Source: a virus
Length of the DNA: 35,841 nucleotides
Direction: 5' to 3' (one strand)
IMG/VR virus record: IMGVR_UViG_3300011126_000024
Span: 1-35,841 of that record
In this document: positions 1 through 5,691 of the stretch, piece by piece
Layout of the letters: every line of letters starts with the position of its first letter
Position numbering within the stretch: position 1 is the stretch's first letter
Program-made: the position numbers and the translations under genes
The notes under the pieces: model-generated
Databases searched by the model: none
Told to the model about the DNA's origin: nothing
What the model saw: only the letters and a program-made list of their open reading frames with translations

Positions 1-278
1 TGGTTATATCTTTCCCCTCCTGCGGTTGTCTCTCTAACCTTTGCTAACTTCATTCCTGCGAAGTTTCTATTAGCCTTGTATAGTTTGCTTGTCATATTAC
101 CGCTTTCTAATCTTATTTGTGCTAGTACTATATTAGGGTGTTTTACTTCTTGTCGGATCAATTCCTTTAGTACTTCCTCTTTAGTTTGTGCTTTTACTTT
201 CAATCCTAGCAATAGTAAAATGACTACTGCAAAGAATAGCGGTAATTTATAACCGCCCTCTATTAATTTATTTCTCAT
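1..278 (-). CDS. Glucosaminidase, N-terminal part (continues at 35841 across the contig ends)
   Basis: This is a peptidoglycan hydrolase of the endo-beta-N-acetylglucosaminidase type. The ATG is at 278-276. Residues 8-30 form a hydrophobic signal segment ending in KVKA-Q, so the enzyme is probably exported to the periplasm. Residues LAQIRLESGN carry the glutamate expected for the catalytic acid of this family, and NRNFAGMK matches its usual N-x-FG-x-K motif. The frame is open to position 1 and, if the contig is circular, continues through codon CAC into 35840-35694 to give 141 residues, a normal single-domain length. It could act in lysis beside the M15 enzyme, or be carried in the virion. 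It lies after the early genes, far from the main lysis group. Confidence 0.85.
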   Translation of the reverse strand, partial: MRNKLIEGGYKLPLFFAVVILLLLGLKVKAQTKEEVLKELIRQEVKHPNIVLAQIRLESGNMTSKLYKANRNFAGMKLAKVRETTAGGERYN

Positions 279-332
279 TTGTACAAAATTTTGTTTACTT
301 AATTATTAATTTGTAAAGTGTTTTTGTTACAG

Positions 333-354
333 GGTAAAGCATTAAAACGCTACC
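333..354 (+). repeat. Octamer dyad element A (AGC-ATTAAAAC-GCT)
   Basis: The core ATTAAAAC is at 341-348, flanked by AGC and GCT. With a two-base bulge the arms extend to GGT (333-335) and ACC (352-354). It is followed by CCTACTTTGGT, which is also found downstream of copy B on the other strand. It lies between the stop of the 371-604 gene and the glucosaminidase start. This is one of five related elements; the function is unknown. Confidence 0.7.
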
Positions 355-370
355 TACTTTGGTATTGTAT

Positions 371-604
371 TTAAGTTTTAATAACTCTTAAAAAAGCCCT
401 ATCGCCATTATGTTGTATTTGTATTTTAATCAATCCTTGTTCCTCTAATTCTTTTGCGTTTAAAAATGTGCTATTATATTTTCCACTTTTCATATAAGGA
501 GTGTTTTTTTTAGGATTGTCAATATATTCCCAAATATTAATATCAGCACATTTTTTGCTGTGGGTTCTTATTAAGTATTGATATAGTTTTTCTGCTTTGT
601 TCAT
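371..604 (-). CDS. Small possibly winged-helix protein flanked by octamer dyads
   Basis: A 77-residue protein. An in-frame ATG at 637 exists, but 604 is preferred because the protein from there (MNKAEKLYQYL) begins with a normal soluble helix, whereas the extra 11 residues look untranslated. The predicted order is helix (2-14), helix (about 45-57, LNAKELEEQGLI) and a beta-hairpin ending in RAFLRVIKT. This resembles a small winged helix-turn-helix, but I cannot name a family. Octamer dyads lie on both sides of the gene: D and C upstream (641-698) and A downstream (333-354). That arrangement suggests an autoregulator binding its own sites. This role is inferred from position and fold impression only. 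Confidence 0.6.
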   Translation of the reverse strand: MNKAEKLYQYLIRTHSKKCADINIWEYIDNPKKNTPYMKSGKYNSTFLNAKELEEQGLIKIQIQHNGDRAFLRVIKT

Positions 605-640
605 TGATGAAAAGTTATTAAAACATAAATATAACATTAT

Positions 641-698
641 TTATAAAGCATTAAAACGCTTTATAACTGATTAGAGATAGCATTAAAACGCTACATCT
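641..698 (+). repeat. Paired octamer dyads D and C, 32 bp apart
   Basis: Copy D is a perfect 9-bp inverted repeat, TTATAAAGC (641-649) and GCTTTATAA (658-666), around ATTAAAAC (650-657). Copy C has ATTAAAAC at 682-689 with arms AGATAGC and GCT-ac-ATCT. The cores are exactly 32 bp apart. The stretch between them carries ATAAC (663-667) and AGATAG (675-680), both also present between copies E and B. The pair fills the 72-bp gap upstream of the 371-604 gene. Confidence 0.75.
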
Positions 699-709
699 AA
701 TTGCGTTAT

Positions 710-907
710 CTAAAATGTTAACTGGTTTAGTAATTCATTCTTTAAACCCTCAAAGCCGTAATTAGTGAAGAACTCCCAAAAGCACTTACCGTTATGCTCT
801 ACGTTTAATATCTCCACGTCATCTCCTGCGTGTACATCTTCTTCTCTATCGATAGTGTCATACTCTACTTCAAACTCTATACCGTTTAATTCTATTGTCT
901 TAATCAT
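710..907 (-). CDS. Small acidic phage protein, unknown function
   Basis: A 65-residue acidic protein that I do not recognise. It opens with a beta-hairpin-like stretch (MIKTIELNGIEFEVEY) and has a run of acidic residues (DREEDVHAGDDVEI) before a helical C-terminus. Its ATG lies inside the end of the small ORF at 900-1046, consistent with translational coupling. It is the last gene before the octamer dyad pair. Confidence 0.7.
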   Translation of the reverse strand: MIKTIELNGIEFEVEYDTIDREEDVHAGDDVEILNVEHNGKCFWEFFTNYGFEGLKNELLNQLTF

Positions 908-1046
908 AATAATTGTTTTCTTTGTTTCTATCTGTGTTTAATCTTAAACTTCCATTCTTAAAAAAGTAGTTCCTTGAATACTTCAACAAGTATAAAGTTG
1001 CTCTAAGTCTGTTAATACTATTCTTTTTAACTCTATACTTCTTCAT
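900..1046 (-). CDS. Small basic ORF overlapping both neighbours
   Basis: A 48-residue basic ORF starting MKKYRVKKNSINRL and ending NNYYD. The ATG at 1046 lies inside the end of the DUF3310 gene (14-bp overlap) and the stop overlaps the next start by 8 bp. It exactly fills a 125-bp gap that would otherwise be non-coding in a tightly packed operon. No family is recognised. Coding status rests on fit and composition only. Confidence 0.5.
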   Translation of the reverse strand: MKKYRVKKNSINRLRATLYLLKYSRNYFFKNGSLRLNTDRNKENNYYD

Positions 1047-1425
1047 TGTTCAAGTGTTTTAGTTCTCTTTTTGCGTAGTCTATTATCTTCTCTAAGTCTT
1101 GCTTGTCTTGTCCTTTATCTCTAAGTAGGTACTTTAATATATTACCCTCGTTAAAGTTTAAATTCCAATGCTTAACTAGGTCGATAACATCTAAACCGTC
1201 AACCGTTCTAGTTGTGTAGTGTTGTGGTTTGTCGTTTTTGCAAGACATTATCTCTGCGAATTTGCCGTCCCATAAACAGTATTCATAATCATCATCACTA
1301 AGACAGAACCACGCTTCATCAAATTCTTGTACGTGATTAACTCCTTCAAATTCAGTTCCGAATACACTTACTACTTTCTTAGCATCCTTAAAATACTCTT
1401 TTACTTCTTCTAGTGTTGGTTTCAT
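1033..1425 (-). CDS. DUF3310-domain protein
   Basis: A 130-residue protein. Its C-terminal half (HYTTRTVDGLDVIDLVKHWNL, then NILKYLLRDKG and a helical DLEKIIDYAKREL) matches the DUF3310 pattern common in phages: a histidine, an xDVI-type helix, an N-x-x-KYL-x-R segment and a closing helix. The N-terminal 65 residues are acidic and aromatic and I do not recognise them. The molecular role of DUF3310 is not established; it is often found with nucleotide metabolism genes. A structured RNA (1440-1541) and a promoter-like box (1554-1561) precede this gene, so it may be under RNA-level control. It heads a short operon with two small ORFs. Confidence 0.75.
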   Translation of the reverse strand: MKPTLEEVKEYFKDAKKVVSVFGTEFEGVNHVQEFDEAWFCLSDDDYEYCLWDGKFAEIMSCKNDKPQHYTTRTVDGLDVIDLVKHWNLNFNEGNILKYLLRDKGQDKQDLEKIIDYAKRELKHLNNEEV

Positions 1426-1439
1426 AATCTAATATTTAA

Positions 1440-1541
1440 AACCTCCCTAGCCACTTTAACGAATTGATTGCACTTTGCAGATTCGAGGCTTAATAAAATG
1501 AGTTTATGCTTTTGGCTTTAAATCTCGTGGCTAGGTTGGTT
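1440..1541 (-). ncRNA. Structured RNA leader upstream of the DUF3310 gene (candidate cis-regulatory RNA)
   Basis: A 9-bp perfect stem joins 1446-1454 with 1527-1535. Across a 2x2 internal loop it is extended by AACC (1440-1443) with GGTT (1538-1541). Inside are a hairpin with GAAT/ATTC and TGCA/TGCA pairings (1461-1484) and a second with ATAAA/TTTAT (1493-1507). The layout suggests a branched fold closed by one long stem. It starts a few bases after the expected start site of the 1554-1561 promoter and ends 14 bases before the ATG at 1425. No T-run follows, so a plain terminator is less likely. I do not recognise a known riboswitch or tRNA. Confidence 0.55.
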
Positions 1542-1553
1542 AATTTCTTAATA

Positions 1554-1561
1554 CAAATGTA
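1554..1561 (-). promoter_or_regulatory. Bacteroidetes-type -7 box (TACATTTG)
   Basis: The minus strand reads TACATTTG, a full match to the TAnnTTTG consensus of Bacteroidetes housekeeping promoters. No TTG is seen at the usual -33 distance. Instead the paired TTACCG element lies 26 bp upstream. Expected start near 1547, just before the structured leader. Confidence 0.55.
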
Positions 1562-1587
1562 ATATAATTTTCTTTACTACTACTAAA

Positions 1588-1625
1588 AAAGTGACAAGCG
1601 GTAATATAGGTTTATAAGTGGTAAG
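1588..1625 (-). promoter_or_regulatory. Paired TTACCG element, copy 1
   Basis: On the minus strand box 1 is CTTACCACTTATAAACCT (1625-1608) and box 2 is ATTACCGCTTGTCACTTT (1605-1588), starting exactly 20 bp apart. Box 1 overlaps the stop codon of the cytosine methyltransferase gene. The same two-box layout, with the better-conserved GTCA box second, recurs at 10781-10818 and 7933-7970. Confidence 0.6.
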
Positions 1626-2259
1626 ATAGTATCTCCTTACATAGTTCTACTGGCATTTTACTTCTCTCGTGGTTATTCTTTAAACCCTGCGTTCCTGTCT
1701 TTGATCCTCTTGGTGCGCTTTCGTGGTGGCAGTTCTTATTACCATTCCAACACATCGGGCGAGGTTTCCACCCTAAAGGATTAAATAAAGGTGTATAGAT
1801 ATTGTTACTCCATATGTCAGTAGGCTTAGCTCTAAAGTCTCCATAAGTACAATACCAAACAGTTGCCCTGTGTAGTTGTTTCATCTGTGGCATATTTCTA
1901 AGACACCCTCTAGGATTTTCAAAGTACCATTTTAAATTAGGATTAATCAATAATAAATCTGCTATCAACTTTAAATTGTGATTCAATAATCTATCTGACT
2001 TTTTAGCGAAGTCGCTTATTGGTTCTATGCCGTTTCTTCTGTGGTGGCTAATACCTGCCAAACTCCAAGACGTGCAAGGAATACCCAACCAAATCACATC
2101 GGGTATAAATGGCAGCATATCAATAGTTAACTCTTCTATATCTATCACTATGTCAATATCTCCAAACTGCTTTATATCTACGCTGCAAACATCAAAGCCT
2201 AATTTATCCGCTTCCTTTCCTATGCTTCTTGATCCTGCGTATAATTCTAATAACTTCAT
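1612..2259 (-). CDS. C5-cytosine DNA methyltransferase-like protein
   Basis: A 215-residue protein expected to methylate cytosine in phage DNA. Visible motifs are ELYAGSRSIG near the N-terminus (S-adenosylmethionine binding, motif I), GIPCTSWSLAG with the catalytic Pro-Cys pair (motif IV) and WYFENPRG (motif VI, ENP). It is shorter than typical C5 enzymes (300 or more residues), leaving little room for a target-recognition domain; the CWNGNKNCHHESAPRGS stretch may serve this or bind metal. It lies alone between a small unknown gene and the TTACCG element that overlaps its stop. The likely role is protection from host restriction, alongside the second methyltransferase at 5692-7875. Confidence 0.8.
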   Translation of the reverse strand: MKLLELYAGSRSIGKEADKLGFDVCSVDIKQFGDIDIVIDIEELTIDMLPFIPDVIWLGIPCTSWSLAGISHHRRNGIEPISDFAKKSDRLLNHNLKLIADLLLINPNLKWYFENPRGCLRNMPQMKQLHRATVWYCTYGDFRAKPTDIWSNNIYTPLFNPLGWKPRPMCWNGNKNCHHESAPRGSKTGTQGLKNNHERSKMPVELCKEILSYHL

Positions 2260-2325
2260 AATTTCAATCTATTAAACTATCCATACTAGGGAACTCTAAA
2301 GTAACCCCTCTATCACTAAAGAACT

Positions 2326-2682
2326 TTAATCTAGTTTACCTTTGTAATGCTCTATTATCTTTTCCATCTCTAAAGCATAGAACTCTTTGAAAGTTTCCTT
2401 TTGCTCAATCTGACCCCAATAAACGAATAAAGTATTTCTTAACCTTTGGCTTTTAGTCTTACCCTCTATCTCTAAATCAATACTATCTAATTCGTCTAGT
2501 TCGCTGGTTGTTAATACTCCGTTACTTTTAAAATATAATAAACCATTATTATCTAGTAGTTCATCTATCTCGCTAAATTGATCCGTACTTTGCTCTAATG
2601 AAGTAATAAAAGTTAGTGATACGCTTTTATCTTTTCTTCTTGTCGCTCTATCTAGTGTAACTTGTCTTAGTAGGTTGGTCAT
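2326..2682 (-). CDS. Conserved-looking phage protein, unknown function
   Basis: A 118-residue protein beginning MTNLLRQVTLDRATRRKDKS, with a central acidic region (SELDELDSIDLEIEGKTKSQRLRN) and an aromatic C-terminal helix (FKEFYALEMEKIIEHYKG). It starts 4 bp inside the end of ninG, so it is probably translationally coupled. Position in a ninG-type recombination and replication block suggests a DNA-metabolism role, but no motif shows one. The 66 bp after it, before the methyltransferase start, hold nothing I can support. Confidence 0.75.
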   Translation of the reverse strand: MTNLLRQVTLDRATRRKDKSVSLTFITSLEQSTDQFSEIDELLDNNGLLYFKSNGVLTTSELDELDSIDLEIEGKTKSQRLRNTLFVYWGQIEQKETFKEFYALEMEKIIEHYKGKLD

Positions 2683-3191
2683 AACTCTTTTATTTTTTGT
2701 TTGTAATATTCTTTTAACTCTTTTAACTCTTCAATAGTGTAGTGTTTAGGCTCGTGGTGTATCTCTAACCAATCAACTAAAGCAAGGCTGCACCGTTCTA
2801 TTAAACCTAGCCTGTAATTTATTAGATTGCCAGATAAATACATATTGCATCTTATACATTGTCCGTGTACGTTATCCTCACAAAATCTAAGTTCGGGGCA
2901 ACTTCCAACACTTCGATAGTGTCCTGCTTGCTCTGCTTTGCCCGAGTTCTTACCGCAACTTATACAAGGCTCGTCTTTATCTCTTAATCTTATGTACTTA
3001 TTAAAAACTACCTGCAATTCTTTTAGATAATCTTTTTTAGTTTTAAGGGCTTCTTTTTTCTTTTGCTTGGTCTTTGTCCACTTTTGCGCTTTAACTTCCT
3101 TAGAATGCTTTAAAATACATTCTACGTTTACGCAAGTCTTTTGATTAAAGTACTTAGGTTCAAATTTTATCTTACACACTTTACACTTCAT
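2679..3191 (-). CDS. ninG: NinG-like recombination protein
   Basis: A 170-residue protein with the NinG (Rap) layout: an N-terminal zinc-ribbon-like pair (C3, C6, then C20 and C25), a long basic helix (residues 30-60), and an HNH-like zinc region with CISCG (76-80), AGHYRS (89-94) and CIRCNMYLSGN (112-122). Lambda NinG is a structure-specific endonuclease that acts on recombination intermediates. Together with ERF and the SSB-like protein it would form the phage recombination set. It overlaps its neighbours by 1 and 4 bp. Confidence 0.85.
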   Translation of the reverse strand: MKCKVCKIKFEPKYFNQKTCVNVECILKHSKEVKAQKWTKTKQKKKEALKTKKDYLKELQVVFNKYIRLRDKDEPCISCGKNSGKAEQAGHYRSVGSCPELRFCEDNVHGQCIRCNMYLSGNLINYRLGLIERCSLALVDWLEIHHEPKHYTIEELKELKEYYKQKIKEL

Positions 3192-3502
3192 TAAAAACCA
3201 TTTAAAACTTTATCTATCTTACTTTGCATTTCTATATTTAGTTGCTCTAGTTCTTTGTTTCTCTTTTCCAAAGATAGTAATTTAATTTTAGCCTGCTTTG
3301 TATCAATGGCTTTTTTTAGATCTTCTTTAAAATTAACCCTTATCACTTCGTCCTTTTCATCTGATAACTTAATTAGTAAGTCTATTGCTAGTATTCCATC
3401 TCTTAAAAAAGATTTATAAGCGTTCCACTCTTCGTTTAATTTACTGCTTTCAAGTTTATTTAGAAATATCTCTAAATTGTTTTTTGTTATTGTTGCGTTC
3501 AT
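3191..3502 (-). CDS. Coiled-coil protein of the replication block, unknown function
   Basis: A 103-residue, mostly helical protein. Residues about 60-100 (KEDLKKAIDTKQAKIKLLSL, then RNKELEQLNIEMQSKIDKVL) show heptad-like spacing of leucine and isoleucine, suggesting a coiled coil. No catalytic motif is visible. It lies between the DnaB-like helicase and ninG, nine bases after the helicase stop, so it may be a helicase partner, but that is guesswork from position. Confidence 0.7.
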   Translation of the reverse strand: MNATITKNNLEIFLNKLESSKLNEEWNAYKSFLRDGILAIDLLIKLSDEKDEVIRVNFKEDLKKAIDTKQAKIKLLSLEKRNKELEQLNIEMQSKIDKVLNGF

Positions 3503-3511
3503 AGTTTTGGT

Positions 3512-4588
3512 TTATTGTTCCCAAGGCTCTTTATAATTTAAAAAGTCCTCCTCTGGTTTGTAATCTTTGTTTAACTCAATCTTTTTTACTTCTACTTTTG
3601 GCGGTGGAGGTGTAACATCATCAAAGGCTAAGTTAGGTTGAATAACCTCTTTAGGCTTGTCTAGTATCTTTGGTTCATATTCTCCACGGTTTGCATAAAC
3701 ACGTTTACCAAAGTCATCTACATAGTACCTACTTCTTTGCAAATCATAATGTAAATTGTATGTTCCGTTTTTTGAAGTTCCTTTAGGTTTTGTTTTGGAT
3801 ATGTTTAAAACCATTTGATTATTATCATAGGGTCTACCGTTGTCATCCATTAAACCAACTGGAGGTCTCCAAGGAATTAAAACACTCATACCTTTTCTAT
3901 ACCAAACTTGACCGCCTGCAAAGTCTCTAGCGTGTGCCATTGGAAAGTATCGTATATTGTTTTGTGTTAGCATTGCTTGGTCTCTTACGTGTGTAACTAT
4001 GCAGTTATGTCTATTTGTCTTTCTTGCGTTCTTTCTTACCGTTCCAAGTATTCTACTTAAATATTTATCTTCACGCCCTAAGTCTGCTGGTACATAGTTT
4101 TCTGTTAACTCATTCCAAGGGTCAATAGTTGTAGTATTAAATTTAGTACCTAATTCATTTTCTATATCTTCAACTTTCTTGTAAAACATATCGATAGTTA
4201 AATCTTCATCTACTGGATCAATTATAATAAAATGTTCGTCTATAAACATTTCTGCGTATGCTTTTTCTGTTTCATCCATTCTCCCTTCTCCTAAATACGG
4301 TTTACCTACAAACTTATGACAAAGTTCTGAATAAATGTCTTTTGGTTCTCCTGTTTCTGGACTGAAAATAATATGCTTCCAACCGTGTAAACAAGATAAG
4401 TTAAGTAATATCTCAAACCAAAACTCTGTTTTACCACTTGCAGGGGCTGCGCCTATGTAGGTAGTACTACCCTCTTTAACTGTGTAAGGGAATAGCGACC
4501 AATCCCATCCTACACTTTTACCTCTTTGCACTCCGTTGTTTCTTAGGTCGTTTAGTTCGGTGCTTATATGACTTAATTTTTTATACAT
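3512..4588 (-). CDS. DnaB-like replicative helicase ATPase
   Basis: A 358-residue RecA-fold ATPase expected to unwind phage DNA at the fork. Walker A is GAAPASGKT (46-54), followed by SPETGEP (76-82), a Walker B-like TTTIDPWNE (152-160) and an IVTHVRD motif with the histidine (H200) typical of DnaB family motif H3. The N-terminal DnaB domain that contacts primase is absent, so this is a motor-only version. The last 50 residues are proline- and lysine-rich and probably disordered. Its start overlaps the stop of the DUF6291-type gene upstream (TAATG), a pairing that suggests loader plus helicase. No separate primase is recognised in the genome. Confidence 0.8.
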   Translation of the reverse strand: MYKKLSHISTELNDLRNNGVQRGKSVGWDWSLFPYTVKEGSTTYIGAAPASGKTEFWFEILLNLSCLHGWKHIIFSPETGEPKDIYSELCHKFVGKPYLGEGRMDETEKAYAEMFIDEHFIIIDPVDEDLTIDMFYKKVEDIENELGTKFNTTTIDPWNELTENYVPADLGREDKYLSRILGTVRKNARKTNRHNCIVTHVRDQAMLTQNNIRYFPMAHARDFAGGQVWYRKGMSVLIPWRPPVGLMDDNGRPYDNNQMVLNISKTKPKGTSKNGTYNLHYDLQRSRYYVDDFGKRVYANRGEYEPKILDKPKEVIQPNLAFDDVTPPPPKVEVKKIELNKDYKPEEDFLNYKEPWEQ

Positions 4589-5286
4589 TAGTTTGCTGGT
4601 AGATTAAGTGAAATTTTGTTATTAGTATCTTCTTGGTTTAAGTACTTAGTGAAATTATCAATTCTAAGAAAGTGAGCAGGTATTATCATATTTTCATCTA
4701 TTGCCCATTTAGACTTAGTTAACATTTTTAAAGCGTGTCCGAACTCTTGACGGTTGTAAACATCGTTTAGTTTTTTAAAGTTGTTTAAGTCAGTCTTTGA
4801 CATAGTTCTAGTTTTACCTTTTGAGTTAGTGTAATACTCTTTGCCTTTGTTAAACCATTCTAAAAACTCCTTTTGTGTATTGAAGGCTTTAGCCTTTATA
4901 TTAATATCTTTATCTTTTACTTTATCATTAACTGTTACATTAACATTCTCTTTTACTGTTGATTTTGTTGAAGTGTGTTCAACACTTTTAACACTTGTTA
5001 AATTTGTTGGCGTTTGTTCCTTTTTGTTGCGCCTTGCTTTTGCGCTTGCTTTACCCGCTTCACTTCTCTTTATTTTAGTTTGTTCAAACTTCTTTAAGTC
5101 CCTCTTTAACTGTTGTTTAATAGGCGTGAATGCAAGTTTTAATAGAATGTCGTTTGTATCTGGGTTTTCATCATTAACATAACTAAAAATATGCTTAATT
5201 AATTCCCCTGCTTTGTCGTTTGGTAGTTGGTCGAATAACTCTTTTTGATCTGCATAGAGTATAAAACCTTTTTTATCTGTTGCCAT
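4588..5286 (-). CDS. DUF6291-type replication protein (possible helicase loader or initiator)
   Basis: A 232-residue protein in two parts. Residues 1-85 (KKGFILYADQKELFDQLPND, then GELIKHIFSYVN) match the DUF6291 pattern that opens many phage replication proteins and is followed by a basic RRSEAGKASAKARR-like stretch. After a lysine- and threonine-rich linker, residues 140-220 (EFLEWFNKGKEYY, FKKLNDVYNRQEF) look like the DnaD-like C-terminal part. It lies directly upstream of the DnaB-like helicase and is coupled to it. Replisome organiser is an inference from architecture and neighbourhood. Confidence 0.7.
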   Translation of the reverse strand: MATDKKGFILYADQKELFDQLPNDKAGELIKHIFSYVNDENPDTNDILLKLAFTPIKQQLKRDLKKFEQTKIKRSEAGKASAKARRNKKEQTPTNLTSVKSVEHTSTKSTVKENVNVTVNDKVKDKDINIKAKAFNTQKEFLEWFNKGKEYYTNSKGKTRTMSKTDLNNFKKLNDVYNRQEFGHALKMLTKSKWAIDENMIIPAHFLRIDNFTKYLNQEDTNNKISLNLPAN

Positions 5287-5306
5287 AGTATTAATATTAA
5301 ATATAA

Positions 5307-5349
5307 AACCCCTGTACAGGAGGAGGACAGTCCAACCTATACAAGGGTT
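5307..5349 (-). terminator. Long hairpin between mazG-like and DUF6291-type genes (terminator or attenuator)
   Basis: A 14-bp stem with two G-U pairs (AACCCTTGTATAGG with CCTGTACAGGGGTT on the minus strand) encloses a 15-base loop that itself contains GGACTGTCC. It is followed by TTATATTT. It ends about 20 bases before the ATG at 5286, so it may stop readthrough from the helicase-methyltransferase unit or regulate translation of the replication genes. Confidence 0.6.
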
Positions 5350-5402
5350 ATTAAAAATACTTCTTTAATCCTGTCCGATTAATAAATACGAAGTTAATTA
5401 TT

Positions 5403-5690
5403 TTATTCGTCTTTTACAAAGATTCCGTTAACCTTTTTACCTGTTCTATTTTTTATGACGTTATAAGCATCTTTTAAACACTCGTCTAAATCATATCCTA
5501 ACTGGCTAGAAAGTATAATTAAAACTACTTGTATATCTCCTAAAGCGTCTTTAACTTCTGTTTGATTATCTTTAAGGATAGCAGACGATAACTCGCCTAC
5601 TTCCTCCATTAGTTTAATTAATTGATTTCTTTGGTTGCCTTGAACTAATAAACCTCGTTTATCAGCCCATTCTAGTATTAACTCTTTCAT
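5403..5690 (-). CDS. MazG-like NTP pyrophosphohydrolase
   Basis: A 95-residue all-alpha protein. Residues 29-33 (EEVGE) and 45-52 (EVKDALGD) give the ExxE...ExxD metal-binding pattern of MazG-like nucleotide pyrophosphohydrolases, and the length fits a single-domain phage form. The expected activity is hydrolysis of nucleoside triphosphates to monophosphates and pyrophosphate, which could adjust nucleotide pools or lower alarmone levels during infection. It follows the helicase-methyltransferase gene with one base between stop and start. Confidence 0.8.
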   Translation of the reverse strand: MKELILEWADKRGLLVQGNQRNQLIKLMEEVGELSSAILKDNQTEVKDALGDIQVVLIILSSQLGYDLDECLKDAYNVIKNRTGKKVNGIFVKDE

Positions 5691-5691
5691 A

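Noticed and set aside
1440-1541. tRNA or tmRNA in the structured leader
   Set aside because: The closing stem is too long, no CCA-type end or T-loop TTCGANT with a 5-bp stem is present, and the TCGAAT piece has no pairing arms.
2260-2325. Short open frame (ending FPSMDSLID) between two genes
   Set aside because: It has no start codon long enough to give more than six residues and a stop just upstream, so it is not supported as a gene.
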